Shown here piece after piece: positions 1 through 9,303 of a stretch of 64,000 bases of DNA. A program made the translations under genes and the position numbers. The DNA lies in NCBI GenBank assembly GCA_020848905.1, contig JADLHG010000038.1, forward strand, positions 85,652 to 149,651, written 5' to 3'. Each line of letters opens with the position of its first letter. Within the stretch, counting starts at the first letter, position 1. A model generated the notes under the pieces. That model was not told the DNA's origin. It searched no databases and was given only the letters and a program-made list of their open reading frames with translations. This DNA is from Deltaproteobacteria bacterium. Lineage in GTDB: Bacteria > Myxococcota_A > Polyangia > GCA-2747355 > JADLHG01.

Positions 1-1059
1 CTCCGCGTCGGAGAGCGAGACGCCCACGCGCCTCGCGGCGGCCTGCACGTCGAAGGTGACCTCCTGCGGCGCGAGGTCCGGCGTGGCGGCCTCACGGTCG
101 GGGTAGACGATGGTCACCGCCTCGAGCGTCGCGTCGCGGTCCAGCTCGGCCAGGCTCGTGACGAGCATGTTCAAGGTCTTGGCCACGATGCGCTCCTCGG
201 TCCCGGTCACGTCGAGGAAGAAGTCGCGGCTCGTGCGGGTCAGACGGGTCTGCTCGCTGTTGATGATCGGCGGGAGGCTGAGCACCTGGCCCTGCTCATC
301 CTCGAGCAGCGGATAGCGCGAGAAGCCCGCCAGCAGCCGGGCGTAAGCCACGCCCTTGGGGTGGCGTTCGAGGATCTCCTGCGGGGTGAGGCGCGCCGAC
401 GCGTCGGCCGGGTCGTAGCCGAGGGGCGTGAAGGTGAGCTCCTCGGGAGCCACGCTCCGGTAGCGGAAGGCCGTGCCGTGCAGCGTCGCCAGATCGTAGA
501 CGCCGATCGAGGCCCGCTTGCGGTCGCGGCCGAGCGCCCAGTGCAGGTTCTCCTGGAGCTTCATGATCACCTTGATCAGCTCGTCGGAGAGGGTAAAGCC
601 GCGGACCACGGCGCACCCGATCGCGGGGCGGAAGCTCTCCGCGTGGGCGAGGCTCGGATCGACCCAGACGCGCAGCCGCGCCGGCCCGACGGCGTAGCGC
701 ACGGGCTCGGGGTCCTCGGCCAGATAGGCCCGGAGCACGCGCGCGAGGCCCCCCGGCTCGAACATGTCGGGGCGCACGGCGAGGAGCTCCATGCGGATCA
801 CGTCGCTCTCGCCGAGCGCCGAGAGGAGCGCCGGGGTGGCCTTGAAGTCGGCGGCGCAGCGGTCGCAGAGCACCGGCGGATTCTCGGTCTCGGTGATCTC
901 CGTGATGTTGTCGCAGCGCCCGCAGTGGAAGCGCCGCACCGTCGCGTACCCCTCGACGTCGCACCCGAGGTGCTGCAGGTGCGTCACGAGCGCGTCGCGG
1001 GAGAGCTCCCGGCCGAGCCGCGCCATGAGCAGGTGAACCGGAATGCCGACTACCGCCAT
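1..1059 (-). CDS. pheT: Phenylalanine--tRNA ligase beta subunit, archaeal-type, C-terminus cut by window edge
   Basis: Beta chain of the alpha2beta2 enzyme that charges tRNA-Phe in the cytoplasm. The first 353 residues are visible; the rest lies outside the window. The start ATG (1057-1059) overlaps the end of pheS by 10 bases, so the two are translationally linked. The RPDMFEPGGLARVLRAYL stretch (about residues 92-109) matches the conserved RPD motif of the archaeal/eukaryotic-type beta chain, and the visible end lies in the B5-like region. The gene lacks the long N-terminal EMAP/tRNA-binding domain of typical bacterial PheT. Oddity: a CX2C-X15-CX2C motif (Cys 46, 49, 65, 68) sits before the RPD motif and looks like an inserted zinc ribbon. 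Family identity is confident from the motif and from adjacency to pheS; the zinc site is inferred from the cysteines alone. Confidence 0.88.
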   Translation of the reverse strand, partial: MAVVGIPVHLLMARLGRELSRDALVTHLQHLGCDVEGYATVRRFHCGRCDNITEITETENPPVLCDRCAADFKATPALLSALGESDVIRMELLAVRPDMFEPGGLARVLRAYLAEDPEPVRYAVGPARLRVWVDPSLAHAESFRPAIGCAVVRGFTLSDELIKVIMKLQENLHWALGRDRKRASIGVYDLATLHGTAFRYRSVAPEELTFTPLGYDPADASARLTPQEILERHPKGVAYARLLAGFSRYPLLEDEQGQVLSLPPIINSEQTRLTRTSRDFFLDVTGTEERIVAKTLNMLVTSLAELDRDATLEAVTIVYPDREAATPDLAPQEVTFDVQAAARRVGVSLSDAE

Positions 1060-2564
1060 AGCGGGGTCTCCTTGAGCCAGGCCAGGCGCGAGCGGTAGAG
1101 CTCGCCGATCGCCCCGAGCTGGTACCGAAACATGGCCAGCCGCTCGAGCCCGAGTCCCCAGGCCAGGACCGGCGCCGTGCACCCGAGGGGCTGCGTCACC
1201 TCGGGCCGGAAGACGCCGGCCCCGCCCATCTCCACCCAGTCGCCGCGACGCTCCGACCAGACGAAGACCTCCACGCTCGGCTCGGTGTAGGGGAAGAAGC
1301 CCGGCCGGAACTGGAAGCGGTCGAAGCCCATCTTGCGGTAGAAGGCCTGGAGCGTGCCGAGCAGGCTCGCGAAAGAGGCGTGGTCGTCGATGATCACGCC
1401 GTCCACCTGGTGGAAGACGGGCAGGTGCTTGTAGTCCACCGTCTCGCGGCGGAAGACCGGCCCCACGCAGAAGACCTTGCGCGGCGCCTGGGGGTCCGCC
1501 GCCAGCGCGCGAATCGTCGAGGCCGTGGTGTGGGTGCGCAGCACGGGCCGTCCGGCGAGCTCCTCGTTCCAGGGGTAGCGCCAGCCGACCGAGCCGGTAT
1601 CGCCGCCCGTCTCGTGCGTGCGCGCCACCCGCTCGACGAGCGCGCGTTCGGGGAGCCGGGCCCGCGCCGGGCGGGCGATGTAGAAGGTGTCCTGCATCTC
1701 GCGCGCGGGATGGTCCTGCGGCTGGAAGAGCGCGTCGAAGTCCCAGAAGCTCGACTCGACGTAGGGGCTGACGATCTCGCTGAAGCCGAGCTCGAGGAAG
1801 ACGCGACGGGTCTGCTGGAAGATCGAGACCAGCGGGTGCTCGCGACCGGGGTGGACCGGGTCCGCGGCCAGGGTCACGTCGTAGGGGCGCAGCTCGACCT
1901 CGCGCCACTCCCCCGTGCGGAGGAGCTCGGCCGAGAGCTGCGTGACCTGCTTGCGCGGCTTGAGCCCGCCCGCGACGAGCGCGCGCCCCTTCTCGGTGAG
2001 CGCCACGAGGCGGGTGGTGCGCTCCCGCTCCTCGACGAAGCCCGTCCGGCCGGCGAGCTGCGCGCGGGCGAGAGGGAGGTCGAGCCCTTCGGCGGCGAGC
2101 TGCGCCTCGGGTGCTGCTCCCTTCACGAGACGCTCGAGCAGCCGCTCGTCCGCGGCCGGCGTGGCCAGCGCGGCCCGCCCCGCGGGAAGGAGCGTCACGG
2201 TCCGCCCCTCCTGAGCCACCCACTCCTTGGCCTTGAGGAACCTGAGCGCCTTGCCGGTCTCGGGGACCTTCTGGCTGAGCGTCGGCAGCTCGAGGCTACC
2301 GCCCGCCTCGGAGAGGGCCTGGATCACCGCGCGGTCGGGAAACGGTTGCCCGACGAGCTCCTTGCCCTTCGGGCCGAGGCGCAGCTCGAGCTCGGTCCGC
2401 TCCTCGATGGCGAGCTCGCCCGCCGCGGCGCGCGTCAGACAGAGCGCGGTGACCGGCGCCTGGTCGAGGCCCAGCTCTTCGGCGAGCGCGACGACGGCTA
2501 CCGGCTCCGTCCGCGCGGCGAGCGCGAGCAACACGCGAACGTCGAGTTCAGGAAGGCTCTGCAT
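1050..2564 (-). CDS. pheS: Phenylalanine--tRNA ligase alpha subunit, archaeal/eukaryotic-type long form
   Basis: Catalytic class II subunit of phenylalanyl-tRNA synthetase, 504 residues. That is the length of the archaeal/eukaryotic form rather than the roughly 340-residue bacterial form. The first about 220 residues are winged-helix-like DNA/tRNA-binding repeats. The catalytic core follows: HPLVSIFQQTRRVFLELGFSE (motif 1 region), DFDALFQPQDHPAREMQDTFY, the motif 2 region around KVFCVGPVFRRETVDYKHLP, and motif 3 near the C-terminus in PVLAWGLGLERLAMFRY. It is co-transcribed with pheT, which starts inside its last codons. The ATG at 2564 gives a clean N-terminus. No leader peptide or T-box is visible in the 96 bases upstream. 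Confidence 0.93.
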   Translation of the reverse strand: MQSLPELDVRVLLALAARTEPVAVVALAEELGLDQAPVTALCLTRAAAGELAIEERTELELRLGPKGKELVGQPFPDRAVIQALSEAGGSLELPTLSQKVPETGKALRFLKAKEWVAQEGRTVTLLPAGRAALATPAADERLLERLVKGAAPEAQLAAEGLDLPLARAQLAGRTGFVEERERTTRLVALTEKGRALVAGGLKPRKQVTQLSAELLRTGEWREVELRPYDVTLAADPVHPGREHPLVSIFQQTRRVFLELGFSEIVSPYVESSFWDFDALFQPQDHPAREMQDTFYIARPARARLPERALVERVARTHETGGDTGSVGWRYPWNEELAGRPVLRTHTTASTIRALAADPQAPRKVFCVGPVFRRETVDYKHLPVFHQVDGVIIDDHASFASLLGTLQAFYRKMGFDRFQFRPGFFPYTEPSVEVFVWSERRGDWVEMGGAGVFRPEVTQPLGCTAPVLAWGLGLERLAMFRYQLGAIGELYRSRLAWLKETPLWR

Positions 2565-2660
2565 GGCCGGGGAGCCTAGTGCACGGCCCCGGGGCGCGCA
2601 AGGGAAGGCGGTGCAGGGGAAGGCAGCGCCGCAGCGGGAGGGCGGCGCCGCGAGGCAACG

Positions 2661-3449
2661 CTACTGACCGATGAAGAACTTCACCACGCGCGAGGCCTGG
2701 ATCGGCTGCGCGTCGATGTCGATCCGGGGTCCGTTCGGAGCCGCGGCCGGAGCGTCCATCGCCGCCTCCAGGCCGAAGGCCCGCGCGCCGCGGTAACCGC
2801 CGCCGCCGTTGTCCTCCTCGAGACCGATGTCGGCCACGCCGAGGAGCTTCGCCCCCACGGCCCCCGCCTCGAGGGTCGCCTGCTTCTTCGCCGCGGCCAC
2901 GGCCTTCACGGCCGCGCGGCGCTCCGCCCCCTGGCGCTTGCGCTCGGTGACCTCCGTGAACTGCTGCACGTAGTCGCCGCCGAGCTGCTCCGTGGCGTAC
3001 GCGAAGACCTGGCCGAGCAGGGTGTTGTCACGCGCCTGGCTCGGGAGCTTGATCCGCACCGACTGGTTGGCCTCGTAGCCGCTGATGACCCACTTGCCCT
3101 CGGCGTTCTGCTGCCAGGACTCGTGCACCGAGGGAGCCTGCCGCCGCACCTGGGTCGCCTTGAGCTGCGGGAAGACGCGGAAGAGTTGCGTGTAGAAGGC
3201 CTCGACGGCCTGGGTGTTCCCCTGCTGCGCCGCGCCGGTCGTCGCCCCCTTGTGGCTGAAGTTGATGTGGACGATCCCGTCGGGACGAACCTTGACGAGC
3301 CCTTGCCCGCGCACGGTGATCGTTCCCGCAGGCAGGACCTGGCCTTGCCCCTGCCCCTTGCCGACGGTCTGGCGGTCGCCCTTGGCGGCGAGCGCGGGCG
3401 TACCGGCGAGCAGCAGCGCGAGCACAGGGATAGTGCGACGGATAAACAT
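2661..3449 (-). CDS. Secreted SIMPL-domain (DUF541) protein
   Basis: A 262-residue exported protein. A Sec signal peptide (MFIRRTIPVLALLLAGTPALA) is followed by a SIMPL/DUF541 domain beginning at TITVRGQGLVKVRPDGI. The family usually shows this opening strand, then a helical middle and a C-terminal strand pair ending near VKFFIGQ. SIMPL proteins (for example BP26-like proteins) are periplasmic or outer-membrane proteins whose function is generally unknown. ATG 3449 is chosen because GAGGAGG lies just upstream and the signal peptide begins there; an in-frame extension to 3518 has no signal logic. A Gly/Gln-rich stretch (GKGQGQGQ) follows the cleavage region. It lies between argS and pheS on the same strand but is separated by 96 and 294 bases, so operon membership is uncertain. 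Confidence 0.8.
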   Translation of the reverse strand: MFIRRTIPVLALLLAGTPALAAKGDRQTVGKGQGQGQVLPAGTITVRGQGLVKVRPDGIVHINFSHKGATTGAAQQGNTQAVEAFYTQLFRVFPQLKATQVRRQAPSVHESWQQNAEGKWVISGYEANQSVRIKLPSQARDNTLLGQVFAYATEQLGGDYVQQFTEVTERKRQGAERRAAVKAVAAAKKQATLEAGAVGAKLLGVADIGLEEDNGGGGYRGARAFGLEAAMDAPAAAPNGPRIDIDAQPIQASRVVKFFIGQ

Positions 3450-3743
3450 GGCGTCCTCCTCCTCACGAAAGTTGGGATGTGGTGGTCTACGCGACGTCGG
3501 GGCGACGGCCGTTTGCACGGCGGCCTTCGCCCGGCACGGGCGACGTCACGCGGAGAACAAGTAGCAACGGGTGTGCCGGGACCGCGTCGCGCGAAAGCGA
3601 CGAAATTGCGAAGCGCTACCGCGGCGTGGCTGGCAAGGCGATCCGCGCTGGCCGGTCGCGAAGCCAAACACCTGTGGGCAGCGCCCCTCGGCGGGCCGCG
3701 ACGCGACCCCGGGCCCACGACCGTCGGAGGACGGTCGACGGGG
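3450..3743. other. Intergenic region between argS and the SIMPL gene
   Basis: About 294 bases between two minus-strand genes. It probably carries the promoter of the SIMPL gene. I see no convincing hairpin with a T-run behind argS and no short conserved ORF. Confidence 0.4.
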
Positions 3744-5699
3744 CTACATCTCTTCGAGCGCCTCGATGCCGAGGAGACCGAGGCCCGTGCGCAGGGTGTG
3801 GCTCACCGCCGCGGCCAGCATCAGGCGCCCTTCGCGCAGCTCGGCGTCCTCGCAGGTCACGATGGGATGGTTCGTCTTGTCGGTGAAGATGAAGGCGAAG
3901 CCCTTGCACAGCTCGAAGAGGTACTCGGCGACGCGCGAGGGGTCGTAGGTCTGGGCAGCGCGGGCCACGACCTCGGGAAAGGCGTAGAGGAGCCGCACCA
4001 CGGCCAGCTCCTGGTCCGACCCCACCCGCGCCGCGGCCTCCGCCCGGTAGACCGGCTCGCCGCCGGCCTTGCGCATGAGCGAGCGCGTGCGGGCGTAGTT
4101 GAAGAGGCAGTAGGGTCCCGTCTGGCCGAGGAAGTCGATGCTCTCCTTCGGGTCGTACTCGAACGACTTGCGCGGGCTGAACTTGAGGAGGAAGTACTTC
4201 AGCGCCGCGAGGCCGATCTGCTCGGCGCGATGCTCGAGCTCCGCGTCGGAGAGGTCCGCCACGTGGGCCTTCCCCTCCTCGGCCTTGGCCAGCGTCTCCT
4301 GCCGCGCCAGCGCGTGGACCTCGTCCATCAGGTCGTCCGCGTCCACCACCGTCCCCTCGCGGCTCTTCATCCGCCCCTCGGGGAGGCGGATCATCCCGTA
4401 CGAGAGGTGATGGCAACGCTCGGTCATCCCCGGCCGCAACAGGCCGAGCACCTTGAAGAGCACCTCGAAGTGGTAGTTCTGCTCGTCGCCTACCACGTAA
4501 ATCAGCCGATCCAGGTGGCGGCTGTCGAACCGCTCGAGCGCGGTGCCCAGGTCCTGCGTCATGTAGACGCTCGTCCCGTCGCCGCGCAGGAGCACCTTCT
4601 CCCCTTGCAGCCCCACCTGGGCCAGGTCGCAGACCACGGCCCCGTCGGGGCGTCGCGCGAGCACCCCCTTCGCGAGCCCCTCGTGCACCAGCTCCTTGCC
4701 GAGCTTGTAGGTCTGGCTCTCGTACTGCGTCTCCTCGAAGGCCACGCCCATGCGCCGGTAGGTGGCCTCGAAGCCCGAGAGCACCCAGGCGTTCATCTTC
4801 TCCCAGAGGGCCGTGACCTCGCCGTCCCCCTGCTCCCAGCGCACGAGCATCTGCCGCACCTCCGCCCCGAGCGGCGAGAGCGCGTTGAAGTACTCGTCCT
4901 TGAAACCGTCGAAGTAGGCCTTCTCCGGGTCGGGAGCCGACGGGTCCTTGGCCTTCGCCTTGGTCGCCACGAGCCCGTCCGGGCTCTCGAGCCACGCGGC
5001 CACCTTGCTGCGCGCGAGGTCGCTCTGCTGCCAGGCGGCGTACTCCTCGGCGAAGCGCTTCTCGAACGCGACGTAGGAGTCCCCCACGAAGTGGTCCCCC
5101 TTCACGCCCGCACGCTCCGGGTCGGCGCCCCCGCCCCACTTCTGGTAGGCGAGCATCGACTTGCAGATGTGCACGCCTCGGTCGTTGACCAGGTTGATGC
5201 GCGTGACGGCGTGCCCGACGTGCCGCAGGAGCGCCGCCACCGACGCGCCGAGCAGGTTGTTGCGCAGGTGACCAAGGTGAAGCGGCTTGTTCGTGTTCGG
5301 GGAGGAGTACTCCACCATCACCTGCTGCGGCGGCCGCGCCTGCCCCGCGCCGTAGCGCGCCTGCTCGGACAAGACCTCCCGCAGCACGACCTGCACCAGC
5401 GCCTCCCGTCGCAGCCGCAGGTTCACGTACGCGCCCGCGGTGCCGACCTCGGCCACCAGCGCGTCGGGGGCGATGAGCGCAGCCAGCTCCTTCGCGATGA
5501 GGGGCGGCGCCTTGCGCAGCGACTTGGCCAGCGCGAAGCACGGGAAACCGAAGTCTCCCAGCTCCGGCTGCGGCGGGGGGGCGAGCTCGACGGGGGCCTC
5601 GGCTCCTAGCTGCCGCAACGCCTCGGCCACGCGGGCCTTGAGGTGCGTGAGAATGCCATCGACGGTCAGGGTTGCTGGATCCAGCGCGGGGGCGTTCAT
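3744..5699 (-). CDS. argS: Arginine--tRNA ligase
   Basis: Class I aminoacyl-tRNA synthetase that charges tRNA-Arg, 651 residues. The signature SSPNTNKPLHLGHLRNN (HIGH motif HLGH) is clear, and the lysine-containing loop is MKSREG, the common ArgRS variant of KMSKS. The N-terminal ADD-1-like domain (about residues 1-110), Rossmann core and C-terminal helical DALR domain ending in LGIEALEEM are all present, so the gene is full length. ATG 5699 (MNAPALDP) is preferred; an in-frame ATG at 5753 would add 18 residues (MREPSPRLG...), and neither has a strong Shine-Dalgarno. The upstream gap to the convergently placed hydrolase end is only about 80 bases. Confidence 0.95.
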   Translation of the reverse strand: MNAPALDPATLTVDGILTHLKARVAEALRQLGAEAPVELAPPPQPELGDFGFPCFALAKSLRKAPPLIAKELAALIAPDALVAEVGTAGAYVNLRLRREALVQVVLREVLSEQARYGAGQARPPQQVMVEYSSPNTNKPLHLGHLRNNLLGASVAALLRHVGHAVTRINLVNDRGVHICKSMLAYQKWGGGADPERAGVKGDHFVGDSYVAFEKRFAEEYAAWQQSDLARSKVAAWLESPDGLVATKAKAKDPSAPDPEKAYFDGFKDEYFNALSPLGAEVRQMLVRWEQGDGEVTALWEKMNAWVLSGFEATYRRMGVAFEETQYESQTYKLGKELVHEGLAKGVLARRPDGAVVCDLAQVGLQGEKVLLRGDGTSVYMTQDLGTALERFDSRHLDRLIYVVGDEQNYHFEVLFKVLGLLRPGMTERCHHLSYGMIRLPEGRMKSREGTVVDADDLMDEVHALARQETLAKAEEGKAHVADLSDAELEHRAEQIGLAALKYFLLKFSPRKSFEYDPKESIDFLGQTGPYCLFNYARTRSLMRKAGGEPVYRAEAAARVGSDQELAVVRLLYAFPEVVARAAQTYDPSRVAEYLFELCKGFAFIFTDKTNHPIVTCEDAELREGRLMLAAAVSHTLRTGLGLLGIEALEEM

Positions 5700-5781
5700 G
5701 GGGGAGCAGACTACCGCCAGCGCCTCGCCGAGTCGAGGCGACGGCTCGCGCAATGACGACGGCGCGCGCCCAACCCCGGCC

Positions 5782-7443
5782 TCACCAGGTGGGGGGCTTC
5801 AGCCGCTTCAGGCAGGTGGTGTCCACGGCCGCGAGGTTCCCATCGGCGGCGAGGAAGTCCGAGGCGATCTGCGCGGCGCACGGCACCATCAGGGTGGAGT
5901 GGCCAGCGTAGGGCACGACCAGGTGCGTGCCCGCCGAGAGCGTCTTCAAGGTGTGGTCCCCCAGGTGCGGCGGGGTTCGCAGGTCCGCGTCGCCGCTCAG
6001 GAGCAGCGTCTTCACCGACGACGTCACCGCGGCGCGATCCGCGCCCGGCAGCGGCGCCACGTTCCAGGCCGAGCAGGCCTCGCCGAAACCGATCATGTAC
6101 TCGGCCGTGCTGCCGCTCCAGAGCTGCTCCGCGGCGAGCGTGCGCAGGGCCGCCGGTCCGCCGCTCGCGTTCGGCCACCACTCGGCGCAGACCACGGTGG
6201 CGTGCATCCCCGGGGCCACGTACGAGGCGCCGAGCCCGCGGCGCCGAAGCGGGCGCATGGTCGGGAGGGGGCCCGGCCCGCGCGGCGAGCTCTTCGGCGG
6301 GTCGGTCACCGTCACGCCGAAGGCCTCGCCGATGAGCGCGTTCCACAAGCCGTGCTGGCCGCCTGCCGCCGCATGGATGGCCCGCGGCACCCGGTAGCGC
6401 AGCCGCGGGTCGTCGAGCAGGCCGGTGAGCAGGTCCACGAAGGTGGCCTCGTCCTCGAGCATGGTCTTACCGTTGACCAGCATCGGGCGCGGCGCGAGCT
6501 TGAGGGCCGCGCGACGTGCGGCGAGGTCGGCGCCGAGGTCGGGCGCGACGCTCTTGCAGTCCGTGCTCTTGCCGCACTCCTCCACGAGGCGAGTCACGGC
6601 CCAGTCCCCCGCCTTGACCACCTCGGCGAAGAAGTCCCAGTCGGGGGGCGCCACGCCGTCGAGCACCGCGGCGATCACGACCGATCCGTGGCGGCGCAGC
6701 ACCTCGAGCCCGAGGCGCGTGCCGTACGACCCGCCGCGCAGGTGGATCTTCGCGTAGCCCAGGCGGCGGCGCACGAAGTCCACGTCGTCGGCCGCGTCGC
6801 GCGTGAGGTAGTACCCGAGCGGCTTCTTCGCGTGCTCGCCGGCGCAGACGATCCACTCGGCCTTCGTGTCCGGGTACCCGGCGCTGCAGTCCAGATACCC
6901 CGAGCCCCCGGTTCCTCGCTGGTCCACGTAGACGAGGTCGAAGGTCTCGAGGGCCTGCGGCATGGCGTACGGGATGGTCCCGCTCTGGGTCACGGCCGCA
7001 CCGCCGGGACCGCCCGCGAGGTTGAAGATCGCCTTGCCCGTCGGAAAGGAGCGCGACTTCTGCCGCGCGACGCGCAGCGTGAAGCTGCCCCGCTTCGGAT
7101 CGGCGTGGTCGAGTGGAACCTCGACCGCGGCGCACTGCACCCCCGCCGTGGGCATCGGATAGCCGGTGGGCCAGCTCGTGGTGTCGCAGGCCCCCCACGC
7201 CAGGGACGGCACGGCGGCGTCGGCAAGGACCGGCCCCGCATCGTCGGAAACGCCGCGATCCGCCGGGAGCGACACGGCGTCCCGGCCGGCCTCGCCCCGC
7301 ACGAGAGCGTCGGAGGCCGCACCCGCGTCGGTCGCCACCGAGGCTCGACCGGCGTTACACCCTGCCGCCAGCCACCCGAGCCCCACGACGACCGCGGGAC
7401 CGAACAGAAACCGTGACCGCGACAGACCCGCTCTAGCGTGCAT
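5782..7443 (-). CDS. Lipoprotein alpha/beta hydrolase, tripeptidyl aminopeptidase (TAP)-like
   Basis: A 553-residue exported lipoprotein with lipobox LAAGC (Cys29) and an Ala/Asp-rich linker. An alpha/beta-hydrolase domain follows, with the TAP-like C-terminal part. The oxyanion-loop sequence NLAGGPGGAA, the DQRGTGGSG motif, the nucleophile elbow GGSYGT (Ser239), the acid in SGDADLRTPP (Asp485) and the base in YAGHSTL (His515) form a complete predicted triad. Streptomyces SlpD/E and TAP enzymes of this family remove peptides from protein N-termini; substrate specificity here is unknown. ATG 7443 is well supported by GGAGGT a few bases upstream. It diverges from the histidine kinase gene at 7736. 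Likely anchored in the envelope, facing the periplasm or surface. Confidence 0.85.
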   Translation of the reverse strand: MHARAGLSRSRFLFGPAVVVGLGWLAAGCNAGRASVATDAGAASDALVRGEAGRDAVSLPADRGVSDDAGPVLADAAVPSLAWGACDTTSWPTGYPMPTAGVQCAAVEVPLDHADPKRGSFTLRVARQKSRSFPTGKAIFNLAGGPGGAAVTQSGTIPYAMPQALETFDLVYVDQRGTGGSGYLDCSAGYPDTKAEWIVCAGEHAKKPLGYYLTRDAADDVDFVRRRLGYAKIHLRGGSYGTRLGLEVLRRHGSVVIAAVLDGVAPPDWDFFAEVVKAGDWAVTRLVEECGKSTDCKSVAPDLGADLAARRAALKLAPRPMLVNGKTMLEDEATFVDLLTGLLDDPRLRYRVPRAIHAAAGGQHGLWNALIGEAFGVTVTDPPKSSPRGPGPLPTMRPLRRRGLGASYVAPGMHATVVCAEWWPNASGGPAALRTLAAEQLWSGSTAEYMIGFGEACSAWNVAPLPGADRAAVTSSVKTLLLSGDADLRTPPHLGDHTLKTLSAGTHLVVPYAGHSTLMVPCAAQIASDFLAADGNLAAVDTTCLKRLKPPTW

Positions 7444-7735
7444 TTCCTGACCTCCGGAGGTGCCCCCGGCCTGGTCGTAGCAAGGCCCACACCAAGGCCT
7501 ACGCGAAACAAACGGCCATCATTTTCGCGTCTTGGTGGGAGGCTGCGAACCTGGACCCGAGCGGCGGCCCCGATCGGTTAGCCGACTGACGGCTGGTCCC
7601 GCACGGAATCCGAGCGCGGCGACTCCCTAAAGCCACTCCTTCGAGCGCCGATAGGGATCTCGTGGGCAGCCGGGATAGCCACGAGAGCGTCGGCCGCGAT
7701 CCGCGCCGATGCGCACCGACCGAGCGTGGGCGCCG
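7444..7735. promoter_or_regulatory. Divergent intergenic region, hydrolase / histidine kinase
   Basis: About 290 bases between divergent genes, so it must hold promoters in both directions. It contains the GGAGGT ribosome site of the hydrolase (near 7450). No repeat or recognisable operator was found. Confidence 0.35.
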
Positions 7736-9196
7736 ATGAGCCGCCGCGTCCTCGTCGTGGACGACAACCGATCGATCCACGAGGACTTCCGCAAGGTCCT
7801 CGCCCCACCCCCCGCGGCCCAGGCAGCGCTCGACGACCTGGAGGCTCGCCTCTTCGGGGGCGACGAGCCGAGCGCGCCGACCGGCGACGGCTTCGAGGTA
7901 GATTCGGCCTTCCAGGGCGAGGAGGGCCTCGAGCGCGTGCGCCGCGCCTGCTCCGAGGGGCGTCCCTACGCGGTGGCCTTCGTGGACATGCGCATGCCTC
8001 CGGGCTGGGACGGACTGGAGACCATCGACCGCCTCTGGAAGGTGGACCCCGAGCTGCAGGTCGTCATCTGCACCGCGTACTCCGATCACTCCTGGTCCGA
8101 CATCGTGGCCCGGCTCGGACAGCGCGACGGGCTGCTGATCCTCAAGAAGCCCTTCGACAACGTCGAGGTGCACCAGATCGCGCACTCCATGGTGGTGAAG
8201 TGGCGGCTGCAGCGCGAGGTGGAGCAGCGCCTCGCCGACCTCGAAACCCTGGTGCGCGGTCGCACCTACGAGCTCGAGGAGGCCAACGCCCGGCTCCGCA
8301 CGGAGATGGCCGAACGCCAGCGCGTGGAGTCCGAGCTCCGGATGGCGCAGAAGCTGGAAGCCATCGGCCAACTCGCCGCGGGGATCGCCCACGAGATCAA
8401 CACGCCCATCCAGTACCTGGGGGACAGCCTCTATTTTCTGCGCGGCGCCTTCGAGGATCTCTCGCGCTCGAACGCGCGCACCGCGGAGCTGGCGCTCGGT
8501 CTGGCTTCACAGTTCTCCGTCCCCGAGGTGGAGCCGGCCGTCAGCCGAATTCGCGAAGAGGGGGACCTCGACTACCTGGCGGGCGAGGTGCCGAAGGCCC
8601 TCGAGCGGGCCGGCGAGGCCACCCTGCGCGTCTCGGCCATCGTGAGCGCGATGAAGGAGTTCGGCCGCCCGGACCACCGCGAGATGGCCGCCACGGACCT
8701 CAACCGCGCCATCTCCGCCACCCTCACCGTGGCCAACAACGAGTACAAGTACGTCGCGGAGCTGGTGACGGAGCTGGGCGAGCTCCCGCCCGTGACCTGT
8801 CACGTGGGCGAGCTGCAGCAGGTGATCCTGAACCTGGTCGTCAACGCGGCGCACGCCATCGCCGATGTGGTGGGCCAGTGGGGCACGCGTGGCACGCTGA
8901 CGGTGCGTACGCGACTCGACGCCGCGTTCGCCGTGATCGAGGTGCAGGACACGGGGGGCGGCATCCCCGAGGCGATCCGTCACCGCGTCTTCGATCCCTT
9001 CTTCACCACGAAGGAGGTGGGCAAGGGGACGGGACAGGGCCTCGCCATCGCGCGCGCCATCGTGGTGGACAAGCACAAGGGGTCGATCGGCTTCGAGACC
9101 GAGGTCGGCCGAGGCACCACCTTCCGCCTCCGCATCCCCATCGGGGGCCAGGCCGGCGTCGAGGTCGCGACCGCCGCCCCCCAGTCGGCGGCGTAG
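7736..9196 (+). CDS. Receiver domain-histidine kinase (REC-HisKA-HATPase)
   Basis: A 486-residue cytoplasmic signalling protein. An N-terminal receiver (VLVVDDN, phospho-acceptor Asp84 in VAFVDMRMP, Lys in ILKKPFDN) is followed by a coiled-coil linker (about residues 160-210). The dimerisation/phospho-acceptor helix is GIAHEINTPIQYLGD with His219. The ATPase has an N-box (LNLVVNAAHAI), DTGGGIP, and a glycine-rich GTGQGLAIARAI. No membrane segment is present, so input must arrive by phosphorylation of the receiver or by partner contact. The HEINTPIQYL H-box variant is typical of kinases with internal receivers. An insert of about 20 residues after helix 1 of the receiver (PPPAAQAALDDLEARLFGG) is unusual. 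ATG 7736 (MSRRVLVVDD) is preferred over ATG 7709 because receiver domains start this close to the first strand; neither has a clear ribosome site. Confidence 0.88.
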   Translation: MSRRVLVVDDNRSIHEDFRKVLAPPPAAQAALDDLEARLFGGDEPSAPTGDGFEVDSAFQGEEGLERVRRACSEGRPYAVAFVDMRMPPGWDGLETIDRLWKVDPELQVVICTAYSDHSWSDIVARLGQRDGLLILKKPFDNVEVHQIAHSMVVKWRLQREVEQRLADLETLVRGRTYELEEANARLRTEMAERQRVESELRMAQKLEAIGQLAAGIAHEINTPIQYLGDSLYFLRGAFEDLSRSNARTAELALGLASQFSVPEVEPAVSRIREEGDLDYLAGEVPKALERAGEATLRVSAIVSAMKEFGRPDHREMAATDLNRAISATLTVANNEYKYVAELVTELGELPPVTCHVGELQQVILNLVVNAAHAIADVVGQWGTRGTLTVRTRLDAAFAVIEVQDTGGGIPEAIRHRVFDPFFTTKEVGKGTGQGLAIARAIVVDKHKGSIGFETEVGRGTTFRLRIPIGGQAGVEVATAAPQSAA

Positions 9197-9303
9197 GCCG
9201 TCCGTCACCCGTTCAACGTCGCTGTCCCCGCGGGCCGCGCCTTTCGCGCTTGCCGGAATCCCCCGCGGTGGCATCCTTCGGGCCGACGCAGGAGGAGCTC
9301 TCG

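Noticed and set aside
3123..5609. Long open frame on the plus strand opposite argS
   Set aside because: It is antisense to a clear synthetase, has no start context, and is rich in Arg/Leu/His as expected from GC-rich shadow frames.
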